Shown here piece by piece: positions 1-7,648 of a DNA stretch of 64,000 nucleotides (positions are counted from its first letter, which is position 1; every line of letters begins with the position of its first letter). The stretch spans positions 62,001 through 126,000 of the forward strand of contig JBIIZQ010000003.1 of NCBI GenBank assembly GCA_044346175.1, read 5' to 3'. This stretch comes from JBJTUH01 sp044346175. Its GTDB lineage: Bacteria; Cyanobacteriota; Vampirovibrionia; Vampirovibrionales; JAJTHC01. The position numbers were made by a program, and so were the translations under genes. The notes beneath the pieces are model-generated. The model was not told the origin of the DNA. It worked only from the letters and a program-made list of their open reading frames with translations, and searched no databases.

Positions 1-1
1 T

Positions 2-685
2 TTTCTTGATATGACACATCTCTCTGAAGCCTTTTTAAAACAGCGTTTTCCTAGCATCTATCAAAAATGTATCCAAGCGGGGATTGATATGGCAACCACG
101 CCCATCCCTGTCACACCCGCCGCACACTATACCATGGGTGGTGTTTGGACCGACTACCGTACAGGGGCCACCTCCATAGAAGGACTTTATGCGGTAGGGG
201 AAGTTGCCTATACGGGCTTACATGGTGCCAACCGCTTGGCAAGCAATTCATTATTAGAATGTGGTGTCATGGCACGACGTTTGGCAAAACATCTTGTGGC
301 ACAGTACGAGCCAAAACAAACGCTTAACCTTTTAAAAGCACAGGTATTTGATGCCTTCTCTCCCGCCTGTTATGCCTCATGGCAAGCACGTGCCAAGATG
401 CGTCGCTGTGAGGCAACACAACAGTCACTAAGTACCATCCAAAAGCTTCTTTGGCAGTATATGGGTGTTGTCCGAACCCAGAAAGGCATGCAAACCTTAC
501 TTGAATACTTTGAAGAAGCACACGCTGAAACAGCCCTCCCCACCCACCCGTGTCATGCTTTGCAGAGCATGTATGATTTTTTAATCCTACTTGTACGCCA
601 AGCCCTCATGCTACCTCAAAGCCAAGGCGCTCATACGCTCCATACTTCGGAAGAAGTACCCGTAGTAGCGTCTCGTATGTATTGA
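2..685 (+). CDS. nadB: L-aspartate oxidase, C-terminal part (5' end outside window)
   Basis: This is the C-terminal part (about 227 residues) of the FAD enzyme that oxidises L-aspartate to iminoaspartate, the first step of de novo NAD synthesis. The frame is open to the left edge, so the first ATG seen (position 11) is internal. The flavoprotein signature GLHGANRLASNSLLEC lies at about nt 212-260, and HYTMGG upstream matches the substrate-side segment of the NadB/SdhA family. The helical C-terminal domain follows. E. coli NadB is about 540 residues, so more than half of the gene is missing here. It is followed after 89 bases by nadC, so the two are probably one NAD operon. Confidence 0.95.
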   Translation, partial: FLDMTHLSEAFLKQRFPSIYQKCIQAGIDMATTPIPVTPAAHYTMGGVWTDYRTGATSIEGLYAVGEVAYTGLHGANRLASNSLLECGVMARRLAKHLVAQYEPKQTLNLLKAQVFDAFSPACYASWQARAKMRRCEATQQSLSTIQKLLWQYMGVVRTQKGMQTLLEYFEEAHAETALPTHPCHALQSMYDFLILLVRQALMLPQSQGAHTLHTSEEVPVVASRMY

Positions 686-774
686 TTGCATACACCCTGA
701 GGGTGTCGTGCATGTTTATGGTATATCCTTAAATGTATTGTTAAGATATTTTTTCTTGAGAGAGGCTCCTCTTA

Positions 775-1761
775 ATGATGTTATTACCGCCTTCCCCTTT
801 ACAACTTGAACCCTTCTTGAAACAATTTTTGCTAGAGGATTTGGGCCATGGCGACCTCACTGTGGATACTCTTTTGGGCGACTATCCGCAAGGCGGTATA
901 GGGTGTTTGGAGGCACAGAGCGGACAACGTCGCATCCCTCACTTACAGGCTAACATGGTGCTTAAGCAATCTGGTGTTTTCTCGGGTGCTTGGCTCATTC
1001 CTGCGTTATTATCCTTGGTGAACCCTTTACTCACATGGGAACCTGCCCCCTCTTGGTGTGCGCTATATCAAACCAAACCACTCCTAGGTAGAGCCCCCTA
1101 TTTGTCCGTCTCGGAATCGTCAGGACATGTTGTGTTAGGTCATTTGGTAGGTCCTGCCGATGCCATGCTCAAAGTAGAACGTACTTTGTTGAATCTTTGC
1201 CAGCATTTATCGGGTATTGCCACCCAAACCCATGCTTTTGCCTCCAAAATAGCCCACACCTCTTGCAGAATTGTCCATACCCGTAAGACCACGCCAGGGC
1301 TTCGTGTATTTGAGCGTGAAGCAGTACTGGATGGTGGTGGGTGTTGGCACCGGTATCATCTGGGGCAAGCCGCCATGATTAAGGACAACCACGTCAGTTT
1401 AGCACAACACATTGCAACCTCCCTTCCCGAATTGGTGGCTCATATTCAAGCACGCCTTTCTCATATGGCACGTTTAGAGGTGGAAGTCGACACTTGGGAA
1501 CAGTTTCAAGCGGTCATAGAACAAACCCATGCTGAAGTCATTTTACTGGATAATTTTACACCAGAAGCCTGTAAAGAAGCCGTAAGATATGCTGAAGCCT
1601 TAAAACAACGCATCGGACGACACGTTATTTTAGAAGCCAGCGGCGGCATTACCCTTGACACTGTACAAGCCTTTGCAGAAACAGGGGTTCATCTTATTTC
1701 TACAAGTCAAATTACAATCGGTGCACCTGCCCTTGATATTGGTTTGGATGTTGCCTTATAA
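775..1761 (+). CDS. nadC: Nicotinate-nucleotide pyrophosphorylase (carboxylating), quinolinate phosphoribosyltransferase
   Basis: This enzyme converts quinolinate and PRPP to nicotinate mononucleotide in cytosolic de novo NAD synthesis. Visible family motifs include an N-terminal EDLGHGDLT segment, HTRKTTPGLR (about residues 168-177), GGGCWHR, IKDNH, EVEVDT, LLDNF and EASGGI followed by GVHLIS, which together build the phosphate- and quinolinate-binding barrel. At 328 residues it is somewhat longer than the usual 280-300. The extra length lies between about residues 45 and 115. The start ATG is preceded by GAGAGAGG. It lies directly downstream of nadB, so the two successive pathway steps are probably co-transcribed. 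Confidence 0.95.
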   Translation: MMLLPPSPLQLEPFLKQFLLEDLGHGDLTVDTLLGDYPQGGIGCLEAQSGQRRIPHLQANMVLKQSGVFSGAWLIPALLSLVNPLLTWEPAPSWCALYQTKPLLGRAPYLSVSESSGHVVLGHLVGPADAMLKVERTLLNLCQHLSGIATQTHAFASKIAHTSCRIVHTRKTTPGLRVFEREAVLDGGGCWHRYHLGQAAMIKDNHVSLAQHIATSLPELVAHIQARLSHMARLEVEVDTWEQFQAVIEQTHAEVILLDNFTPEACKEAVRYAEALKQRIGRHVILEASGGITLDTVQAFAETGVHLISTSQITIGAPALDIGLDVAL

Positions 1762-1864
1762 GCCAGTATACAAGGGGGTTTTGAACGCCTTAGCACAGAT
1801 ATAGGGTATGATTGGTTTTATCCTCCTATAGTCTTTTAGTGTTGTTTAAGGAGGTACCCTGTTC

Positions 1865-2302
1865 ATGAACGCAACGTTGGCTCAAACCACAAAAAAACAA
1901 GCGACTCAATTATGGCAACGCCAAATGTCTCATAAAGTAGGGATACCCTCTCGTGGCATCCTAACCACTTGGGCTTTGCCTGCCACGGTAACGGTAGGGG
2001 CTTTAGCAACGCAAGACCTCTTCGGTGGCAATCGGGATAAAAAACTTTATGGTGAAAGCTCTCTCACACCCTCTGAGCGTCTTGCAACCGTGGGTGTTGG
2101 CTTAGGGGTTGGCATAGCGGGTGGGGCATTATTGCATTCTGGCTCTCGTTGGCTTCAAGGAGCTTCACATGCCGTAGCACGTGGTAAAGTAGGGGGTGGT
2201 GCTTGGCGGACAGCACTGGCATTACCTACTTTAGCCACAGGGCTTGGACTCACTTTGGCAGGTGCTTTAGGAACATACAGTGGTTTAAAAGGTCGTGCAT
2301 AA
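1865..2302 (+). CDS. Hypothetical glycine/alanine-rich membrane protein
   Basis: I do not recognise this 145-residue protein. It starts at an ATG preceded by a near-consensus AAGGAGGT, so translation is well supported. It has an amphipathic basic N-terminus and three Gly/Ala-rich hydrophobic stretches at about residues 32-52, 77-95 and 118-142, which suggest a small membrane protein or a membrane-inserting helical hairpin. No catalytic motif is visible. It stands alone between nadC and the convergent WYL genes and is followed by a hairpin. Two other unknown genes here (35955-36533 and 56528-57421) have a broadly similar make-up, but I cannot show homology. Confidence 0.7.
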   Translation: MNATLAQTTKKQATQLWQRQMSHKVGIPSRGILTTWALPATVTVGALATQDLFGGNRDKKLYGESSLTPSERLATVGVGLGVGIAGGALLHSGSRWLQGASHAVARGKVGGGAWRTALALPTLATGLGLTLAGALGTYSGLKGRA

Positions 2303-2313
2303 CCCACATACCA

Positions 2314-2348
2314 AGCCCCTGCATGATACGATATATCACGCAGGGGCT
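2314..2348. terminator. Hairpin between convergent genes, likely bidirectional terminator
   Basis: AGCCCCTGC (2314-2322) pairs with GCAGGGGCT (2340-2348), and the inner bases TGATA/TATCA extend the stem. It lies between the ends of two convergent genes (2302 and 2385). No clear T-run follows on either strand, so the terminator role is inferred from position and stem strength. Confidence 0.5.
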
Positions 2349-2384
2349 GTATCCACCTAGAAGCTCAAAACTTCGTTAAAGTGC

Positions 2385-3617
2385 TTATAAGGAAACAAGA
2401 GGGAAATAAAGGGTTTCCAAGTAACGACGCATGCCGTTTACAGCAAGCTGTGGCGAAATAATCTGGCATTGCGTACCATATTTTGCCAAACGCCGCAATA
2501 CTGAGGGCATGTCTTGTGTACTGATACTGACAGTAAGCTCCAGCTCTTGACCTTCTTTAGTACCTGCAAGATAAGGTTCACGTTCAGCACGTGAGGCACG
2601 CTGGATAATCTTCTCGCCATGATAAGGCTCATAGCTAAGTGCCAAACGGCCCGTAAGACGGAACATGATTTGTAGGGTGGTGGGGTCAGTCGTAAACTCA
2701 CCATCATGCAGTACCATATGAAATTCGGGCAACACGAGAATCTCCATAGCAGGGGTGAGAGGAATTTCTCGTACTTGTTGCAAAAGAAAATCATACCCTG
2801 TAAGGAAATACTGTTTACGTTCATGGCGTACCTCCGTGGGTAGGAGTACCGTGACGTAATCACGCCAAGACAGGGTGGGGTCTGGAACCTCAGCCGTCTC
2901 AGGGGAGTCTTCCTCTACGTGAGTAGAACTTGGCGATGACTTGTCTTCCTGTGATTTTGTACGCCCTTCAAATCCCTCCACTGAAAAGGCAAAAGGGGTT
3001 TGATAGTCAATCGCATGCTGAATGATGCCCAACATTTGTTGTTTGGAAAAGTCATTGATAAAGAAAGACTTAATACTTGCAGGGTCATCAGCATCAGCCA
3101 CTGCTTGACTCGGTAAGCTATGAACGCCATGAATCACTCCCCAGCGAAGGGTTGTAGGTAGAAACCACAGCAACTTAAGTAAAAACAAGTAGAAGCGGTC
3201 GTATAATTGAATAGAGGCACCGGGGTGAGCCAAACGCTTGAAAGTTTTAGTGAGCGTATCAATCATGGTCATGGTAATGGGTGGGGAAAAAGGATACTCC
3301 AGTAACTGGTACTGATAGTTACTTTTAGAGGTGGAGAGAGGAATTTTTCCTCCCATTTGCCGCAAGGTATGAATATGCTTCACAAGCGTTGTTTCAGTAA
3401 GAATCCGTCCCACGGCAGGGTCAGTCTCAAAGTATTGATTGATATCTGAGAGGTACAACGCCCGCTTTTCACAAAATAATTTATAAAGGCTCAGCACACG
3501 TAAGCCGCTTGTGAGGTATTTGGGATTATTGGACGATGAGTCCCAATCATCAAGCTGCTCGATAATATCAGCTTCTGAAGGGTGAGACAAAAGGGTATGT
3601 TTTTTGGAAGGACACAT
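2385..3617 (-). CDS. WYL-type transcriptional regulator-like protein (second of a tandem pair)
   Basis: This 410-residue protein has an N-terminal winged-helix-like region (about residues 35-110: a short helical segment, then LTETTLVKHIHTLRQMGG as a recognition-helix candidate), a poorly conserved middle, a WYL-like region at about 200-330, and a C-terminal segment (about 345-410) like the extension found after WYL domains. WYL proteins are DNA-binding regulators that sense ligands, often nucleic-acid related. The literal W-Y-L triad is not obvious, so the domain call rests on overall layout and on the paralogous neighbour. It follows the 3699-4919 gene by 81 bases on the same strand, and the two are probably one operon. 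Confidence 0.6.
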   Translation of the reverse strand: MCPSKKHTLLSHPSEADIIEQLDDWDSSSNNPKYLTSGLRVLSLYKLFCEKRALYLSDINQYFETDPAVGRILTETTLVKHIHTLRQMGGKIPLSTSKSNYQYQLLEYPFSPPITMTMIDTLTKTFKRLAHPGASIQLYDRFYLFLLKLLWFLPTTLRWGVIHGVHSLPSQAVADADDPASIKSFFINDFSKQQMLGIIQHAIDYQTPFAFSVEGFEGRTKSQEDKSSPSSTHVEEDSPETAEVPDPTLSWRDYVTVLLPTEVRHERKQYFLTGYDFLLQQVREIPLTPAMEILVLPEFHMVLHDGEFTTDPTTLQIMFRLTGRLALSYEPYHGEKIIQRASRAEREPYLAGTKEGQELELTVSISTQDMPSVLRRLAKYGTQCQIISPQLAVNGMRRYLETLYFPLVSL

Positions 3618-3698
3618 AGTGGTTTTTTATCCTACATCATTATTATGAATCATGCGTGTATACAGGGTGTCTGGCTGGCTGGTAAACCAAGCTTTCAC

Positions 3699-4919
3699 TT
3701 AGGCATTAAGGGGTTGCTCAAGCACTTCACTTGTTTCGTAATGGGAGAGCATTTTCCCAATCGTGAGTGCCATGTCTTGTTTAAGTGCGACAGGCTCAAC
3801 GATATTAAAGGGCAACCCAATAAACATAAGCTTTTGCTTGATGAAAAACACGTCTTTTAAACAAACCATGATTTCCCAGAATCCCGAAAGTTCACTAAAA
3901 TAAGGCTCTTCTGTTAAACAGAGGGCTTCATAGTGCCCAGGGTCTTCTTGGAAAGAGACGAAGCGTACACTTTCTCCCATGTTCATGATGTTGTCAATGG
4001 GTTCATCAGTATAAAGATATAGCTTCACCCAAGCCATTTTCTTACGACGGTCTTGGCGTAAATTGGCAAGGAGGGCTTCATATTCTTCAGAGGAGAAGAG
4101 TTCTTGTGCCAGTTCAATACTCGAGATTCTATCCAGACGGAACGTCCGCTGTTGCGTAGCGTCTTGCATATCTTCAGGAAGCTTGAGATGATGACTCTGC
4201 CCAGAACGTTTCAGTACATTGACTGCGGGCCCTGACATATAACTCCGTCCATTGGCTTGATGGAAATTAGTCGGAGACACACAGTAAGCAGAAAGATAAC
4301 CATCACCGAGCGCGTCATAGTAAATCACGACCACATCTTCCACTCGGCTAGCTTTTTTTAGGGCTGAGCGCAACATACGCTGAAACCGAATGGAGTTCTC
4401 CTTGGCAGAATCCCAACTTTCTACCGTGGGGGGCATCCAATGGTTGAGTGGTTTTTCAAGCAACTCTCGGTTCATCGCCACGTTCTCAGGGTGGGTAAGG
4501 TCATTGCGGAAACAATGCAGAATCTTATCCCATTGTTCTTTTTCTTCTTCACTCACATAGGGACGTGTGGCCGAGTAAACCTGATAAAGCAGGTCTTTAT
4601 CTTTTCGTGAAAAGCTTAAAGCATAGGCGTTTTTCAGTAACACATACTGCCATTGCGTCCGTGTGGAAGGACGTTGGATTTCGCAACCAATCATCCGAAG
4701 GGTATTCAGGCATAGGTTGAGTGTATCTAAGGAAATGCTTTTAGGGATAAGAGGGTCCTGCATGAGCAACTGGTTAATCTGTGCCATGGTTTTAGGCCCA
4801 TAGTAGAGCATCTCTAAAATCTTGAAGATTCGATAAGCCGTAAGATTAAAGTCACGAGAGAGTGGCGTTCCCGAAGGATTCGATGAAGAGGGCGTTTGCA
4901 TTGAGAGCATAAAAACCAC
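3699..4919 (-). CDS. WYL-type transcriptional regulator-like protein (first of a tandem pair)
   Basis: A 406-residue protein with the same layout and nearly the same length as its downstream neighbour. It has an N-terminal winged helix (about residues 28-95, with LTAYRIFKILEMLYYGPKTM and then a second helix ending in CLNTLRMIGCEI), a variable middle, and a WYL-like half in which FRLDRISSIE resembles the conserved end of the WYL core. DNA-binding regulation is the likely role. Three possible starts (4919, 4910, 4901) lie close together. The gene leads a probable two-gene operon and diverges from hemW. Ligand and targets cannot be read from the sequence. Confidence 0.65.
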   Translation of the reverse strand: MVFMLSMQTPSSSNPSGTPLSRDFNLTAYRIFKILEMLYYGPKTMAQINQLLMQDPLIPKSISLDTLNLCLNTLRMIGCEIQRPSTRTQWQYVLLKNAYALSFSRKDKDLLYQVYSATRPYVSEEEKEQWDKILHCFRNDLTHPENVAMNRELLEKPLNHWMPPTVESWDSAKENSIRFQRMLRSALKKASRVEDVVVIYYDALGDGYLSAYCVSPTNFHQANGRSYMSGPAVNVLKRSGQSHHLKLPEDMQDATQQRTFRLDRISSIELAQELFSSEEYEALLANLRQDRRKKMAWVKLYLYTDEPIDNIMNMGESVRFVSFQEDPGHYEALCLTEEPYFSELSGFWEIMVCLKDVFFIKQKLMFIGLPFNIVEPVALKQDMALTIGKMLSHYETSEVLEQPLNA

Positions 4920-5211
4920 CTTGGTGTATCATAAAACTATCTATTTAAAACACAGTCTTTCCCTGACAGCTTTTTTCTGTTGAGCTATAGTGATGGCTAG
5001 AGGCAACAACTCAACAGGATGACAACGCACACGCCATTTCGTTTGATGAAGTACACCGTCATGGCACAGGGGAACATTACTGGAGGGTCGTAATGTCATC
5101 TAACCCTATTAAAGCAGATAACGACGATTTTTTCCACACAAAGTGTTCGGTTTTAAAATACAGGCTCATACTACATGCCGTATTGCATCAAAATGTCAAA
5201 AAAGGTACCCC

Positions 5212-6576
5212 ATGCTTTCGCAAAATCTTTCACACCACCCTGATACCCTTTACGGGACCTCTCAATTTCCCACAGCCTTATATATTCACGTACCGTTTTG
5301 TCGCTCAAGATGCGTGTACTGTGACTTTTACTTGGAAGTCGAAAAACAAGGTACTCAGGCTTCAGGACGTATCTCACATTTTGTCATGGCACTCCAACGT
5401 GAAATCAACGCTCGGATGTCACATTGGTATACACAACACGGTATAAGCCCCCATAAAAAACCTTTCATCCAAAGTATTTACTGGGGGGGAGGAACCCCTT
5501 CCTTACTAACCCCTCAAGCCATTGAAACTATTCTGGAAACGCTTTCTAGGTGGGTTGATTGGGATGCCTCCTGTGAAATCACTTTAGAGGTGAACCCCAA
5601 AGATTGGCAAGCACCCCCCAAGCACTACGTCGCAGCAGGTATCACCCGTTTTAGCTTAGGGGTGCAAAGTTTACAAGACCCACTACTGCAAGCACTTTCG
5701 AGGCGGCACCGACGGCAGGATGTCATAGAGAGTATTCATGAGATTGAAAACAGTGGCGTACGTTCGTGGAGTTTAGACTTCATGTATGGGATTCCACGAC
5801 AAACCGAAGCACTATGGCATCAAGATGTTCAAGCTATCGTTGCCATTGCCCCCCCTCATGTTTCGATGTATGGCTTACAAGTGGAAGAGAATACCCCACT
5901 GCCTCGTCTGATTCAAACGGGGCATTACCCTATTGTGGATGACACTTGTCAAGCCCAATGGTATGAGTATGCCCAAGAAGCCCTCGCCCAAACAGGCTTA
6001 CAAGCTTATGAACTCAGTAACTTTGCCTTGGCAGGTCATGAGAGTCTTCACAACCAAGTGTATTGGGAACAACGCCCCTACGGTGCTTTTGGCCCTGCGG
6101 CAGCAGGATGGGTTCAGGGATGCTATTATACGAACCGTCGTGATTTAACCCACTATCTTGAAGCAAACTGGAAAGACCCCGCCAACCATGAAATGCCCTC
6201 TGAGGCTTGGACACCGTCTCCTGAGGCATGCTTAGAGCAGGTTCTTATTTTCGGTCTACGGCAACGTAAGGGGGTAGCTTTACAAAAATTGGCTTACGGA
6301 CTAGTACGTATCCCACAGTATACCAGCCTCACTGAAAGCCTCATGCCCTTAATACAAGCCGAGGCAAGCCCACCCTCTGAAGCAGTCTTAGCGTTATTCT
6401 GGCAAACCTTCTGGCAATGGACAGGCGAAGCCTTTCAAGCACACTTCCAAGCAGGACGATTACGCTGTGAGAACCCATCCCACAGTGCATGTTGGCAACC
6501 CTCATTACGATTCAGTACCTCAGGGTGGCTATTAGGCAATACGGTTTTGGTGAGTTTATTAGAGCGTCACCCTTAA
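5212..6576 (+). CDS. hemW: HemW-like radical SAM protein (heme chaperone, coproporphyrinogen III oxidase-like)
   Basis: A radical SAM protein of the HemW family, which bind and deliver heme and lack true coproporphyrinogen oxidase activity. HVPFCRSRCVYCDFY carries the CX3CX2C cluster ligands (C30, C34, C37 from the chosen start). The family segments YWGGGTPSLL, SLGVQSLQD and YELSNFAL follow, and the C-terminal HemN_C region ends the protein. The ATG at 5212 is chosen because it has AAAGG upstream and places the HxPFC motif near the N-terminus as in the family. A GTG at 5143 in the same frame would add 23 residues. Another frame starting at 5093 behind a good Shine-Dalgarno overlaps the gene start (see findings). 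Confidence 0.92.
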   Translation: MLSQNLSHHPDTLYGTSQFPTALYIHVPFCRSRCVYCDFYLEVEKQGTQASGRISHFVMALQREINARMSHWYTQHGISPHKKPFIQSIYWGGGTPSLLTPQAIETILETLSRWVDWDASCEITLEVNPKDWQAPPKHYVAAGITRFSLGVQSLQDPLLQALSRRHRRQDVIESIHEIENSGVRSWSLDFMYGIPRQTEALWHQDVQAIVAIAPPHVSMYGLQVEENTPLPRLIQTGHYPIVDDTCQAQWYEYAQEALAQTGLQAYELSNFALAGHESLHNQVYWEQRPYGAFGPAAAGWVQGCYYTNRRDLTHYLEANWKDPANHEMPSEAWTPSPEACLEQVLIFGLRQRKGVALQKLAYGLVRIPQYTSLTESLMPLIQAEASPPSEAVLALFWQTFWQWTGEAFQAHFQAGRLRCENPSHSACWQPSLRFSTSGWLLGNTVLVSLLERHP

Positions 6577-6651
6577 AAAGAAAAAAGGGTGCTGTTGTAC
6601 CACGTCACACAGACTCATGCCTTGTGTGGCGTTTCAACCTATTGCACCCTT
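6575..6651 (-). terminator. Intrinsic terminator on the minus strand
   Basis: On the minus strand AAGGGTGC pairs with GCACCCTT across a 51-base structured loop and runs straight into TTTTTTCTTTTT (complement of 6575-6586). The plus-strand end of hemW (CACCCTT, 6568-6574) can pair instead with AAGGGTG (6585-6591), so the same bases may also serve as a stop for hemW. Confidence 0.55.
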
Positions 6652-6815
6652 ATGGAATCCCCTAGTTGCAAAACTGGAAAAGACCTTCTCTTACACGCCA
6701 CACACGTCCTGTGTGTTGAAAGTGGCCTAGGGGGATGATGAATGGATACGACAACCATCAGAAGGCATCGTCCTCAAGCGGGTTACGGAAGCATCCTTGC
6801 TTACCGACTGCTTGT
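6577..6815 (-). ncRNA. Candidate structured RNA downstream of the ankyrin gene
   Basis: These 240 bases hold no supported CDS but four nested inverted repeats in a row: CAAGC/GCTTG (6775-6779 and 6810-6814) enclosing CGG/CCG and AAGC/GCTT; GGA..CGA with TCGTCC (6744-6751 and 6768-6773); ATCCCCTAG/CTAGGGGGAT (6657-6665 and 6727-6736) enclosing GCCAC/GTGGC and ACAC/TGTGT; and AAGGGTGC/GCACCCTT (6585-6592 and 6644-6651). Read on the minus strand, the last stem is followed by a T-rich tract, and an AT-rich TATATATATTA tract lies at the 5' side. This fits a separate RNA or a structured 3' UTR. No known RNA family motif was recognised. Confidence 0.4.
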
Positions 6816-6873
6816 ATATATATTAAATAAAACTAAATACCCTTTGTGTTAGGCATGCAACGCTTAGCGTTAT

Positions 6874-6897
6874 CCTTGTAACAAAATGGTTACAAGG
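6874..6897. repeat. Perfect inverted repeat after the ankyrin gene
   Basis: CCTTGTAAC (6874-6882) pairs with GTTACAAGG (6889-6897) around a 6-base loop, 26 bases past the end of the minus-strand ankyrin gene. It may be a terminator stem, but it has no T-run. Confidence 0.4.
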
Positions 6898-6922
6898 TGC
6901 CTCTGATGCGACAGGGTGAGCC

Positions 6923-7648
6923 TTATCGGCGATGTTCAAGGGCTTGGATAAGTAGCACTTCAATGAGATGGTACTGGTGTTCTCCTGAAAACAAAGCCCC
7001 CGCCTTTTGAAAACGAGCGAAGAGGGTTTCCCCTTCACGAGTGGTATGGGCGACATTGGCTCCCGCTGTGATAAGATAGTCCACAACGGCGACATGTCCT
7101 AGATAACAGGCCGAAAGCAGTGGCGTGATTTCTTTTTCATTGACGGCATCAATACGTGCGCCTTGTGCCACAAGACGTTTGACAAGTGCAAGATTCCCTA
7201 ACGCACTGACCATATGAAGAGGAGTCCATCCAGTAAGGTTGCCTTGGTTCACATTGGCACCTTGACTTAAAAGATACGCCACAATGGCTTCATCCTCTAC
7301 TGTACAGGCGTATAATAAGGGCGTTTGGTCTGTCGTGGGGTCTTGCGCATTGCACAAGCTTGCATCGTGCATGAGGTAGGTTTTAACACGCTCAAGGTCA
7401 TGGGCTTGAATCGCTTTCAGAAGCCCCTGAAGAGGCGTATCTGTCTTAGGGGATGGGGTTACAGGTACTTGATTTGAAGGCAACGAGGGTTTATCAACAA
7501 GATTTTCATGGGCATCGCTAGACGCTGTAGGAAGCCCTATCCCCCCAACAAGCAAGGCGAACAGTACGAGAGTACCCACACGTTGACGAAAGCTTTGGGA
7601 GCAGTACCCATAGGATAGACCTCTTCTGTATTGGTAGGAAGCGTTCAT
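6923..7648 (-). CDS. Exported ankyrin-repeat protein
   Basis: A 241-residue protein with a signal peptide or signal anchor (basic start, hydrophobic VGTLVLFALLVGGIGL at about residues 24-39), a short Pro/Ser/Thr linker, and about four ankyrin repeats at about residues 90-225 (GANVNQGNLTGWTPLH and ITPLLSACYLGHVAVV are typical). Ankyrin repeats bind proteins and no enzyme motif is visible. The start at 7648 overlaps the stop of the upstream helicase gene as ATGA, so translation is probably coupled. A longer upstream frame (to 7690) lies inside the helicase gene and would bury the signal peptide. A periplasmic or cell-surface binding role is likely, and the partner is unknown. Confidence 0.8.
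   Translation of the reverse strand: MNASYQYRRGLSYGYCSQSFRQRVGTLVLFALLVGGIGLPTASSDAHENLVDKPSLPSNQVPVTPSPKTDTPLQGLLKAIQAHDLERVKTYLMHDASLCNAQDPTTDQTPLLYACTVEDEAIVAYLLSQGANVNQGNLTGWTPLHMVSALGNLALVKRLVAQGARIDAVNEKEITPLLSACYLGHVAVVDYLITAGANVAHTTREGETLFARFQKAGALFSGEHQYHLIEVLLIQALEHRR

Noticed and set aside
6585..6651. Resemblance of GTGCTGTTGTACCACGTCA to the start of bacterial SRP RNA
   Set aside because: The conserved GGAAG/AGCAG apical loop of SRP RNA is missing and the fold is different.
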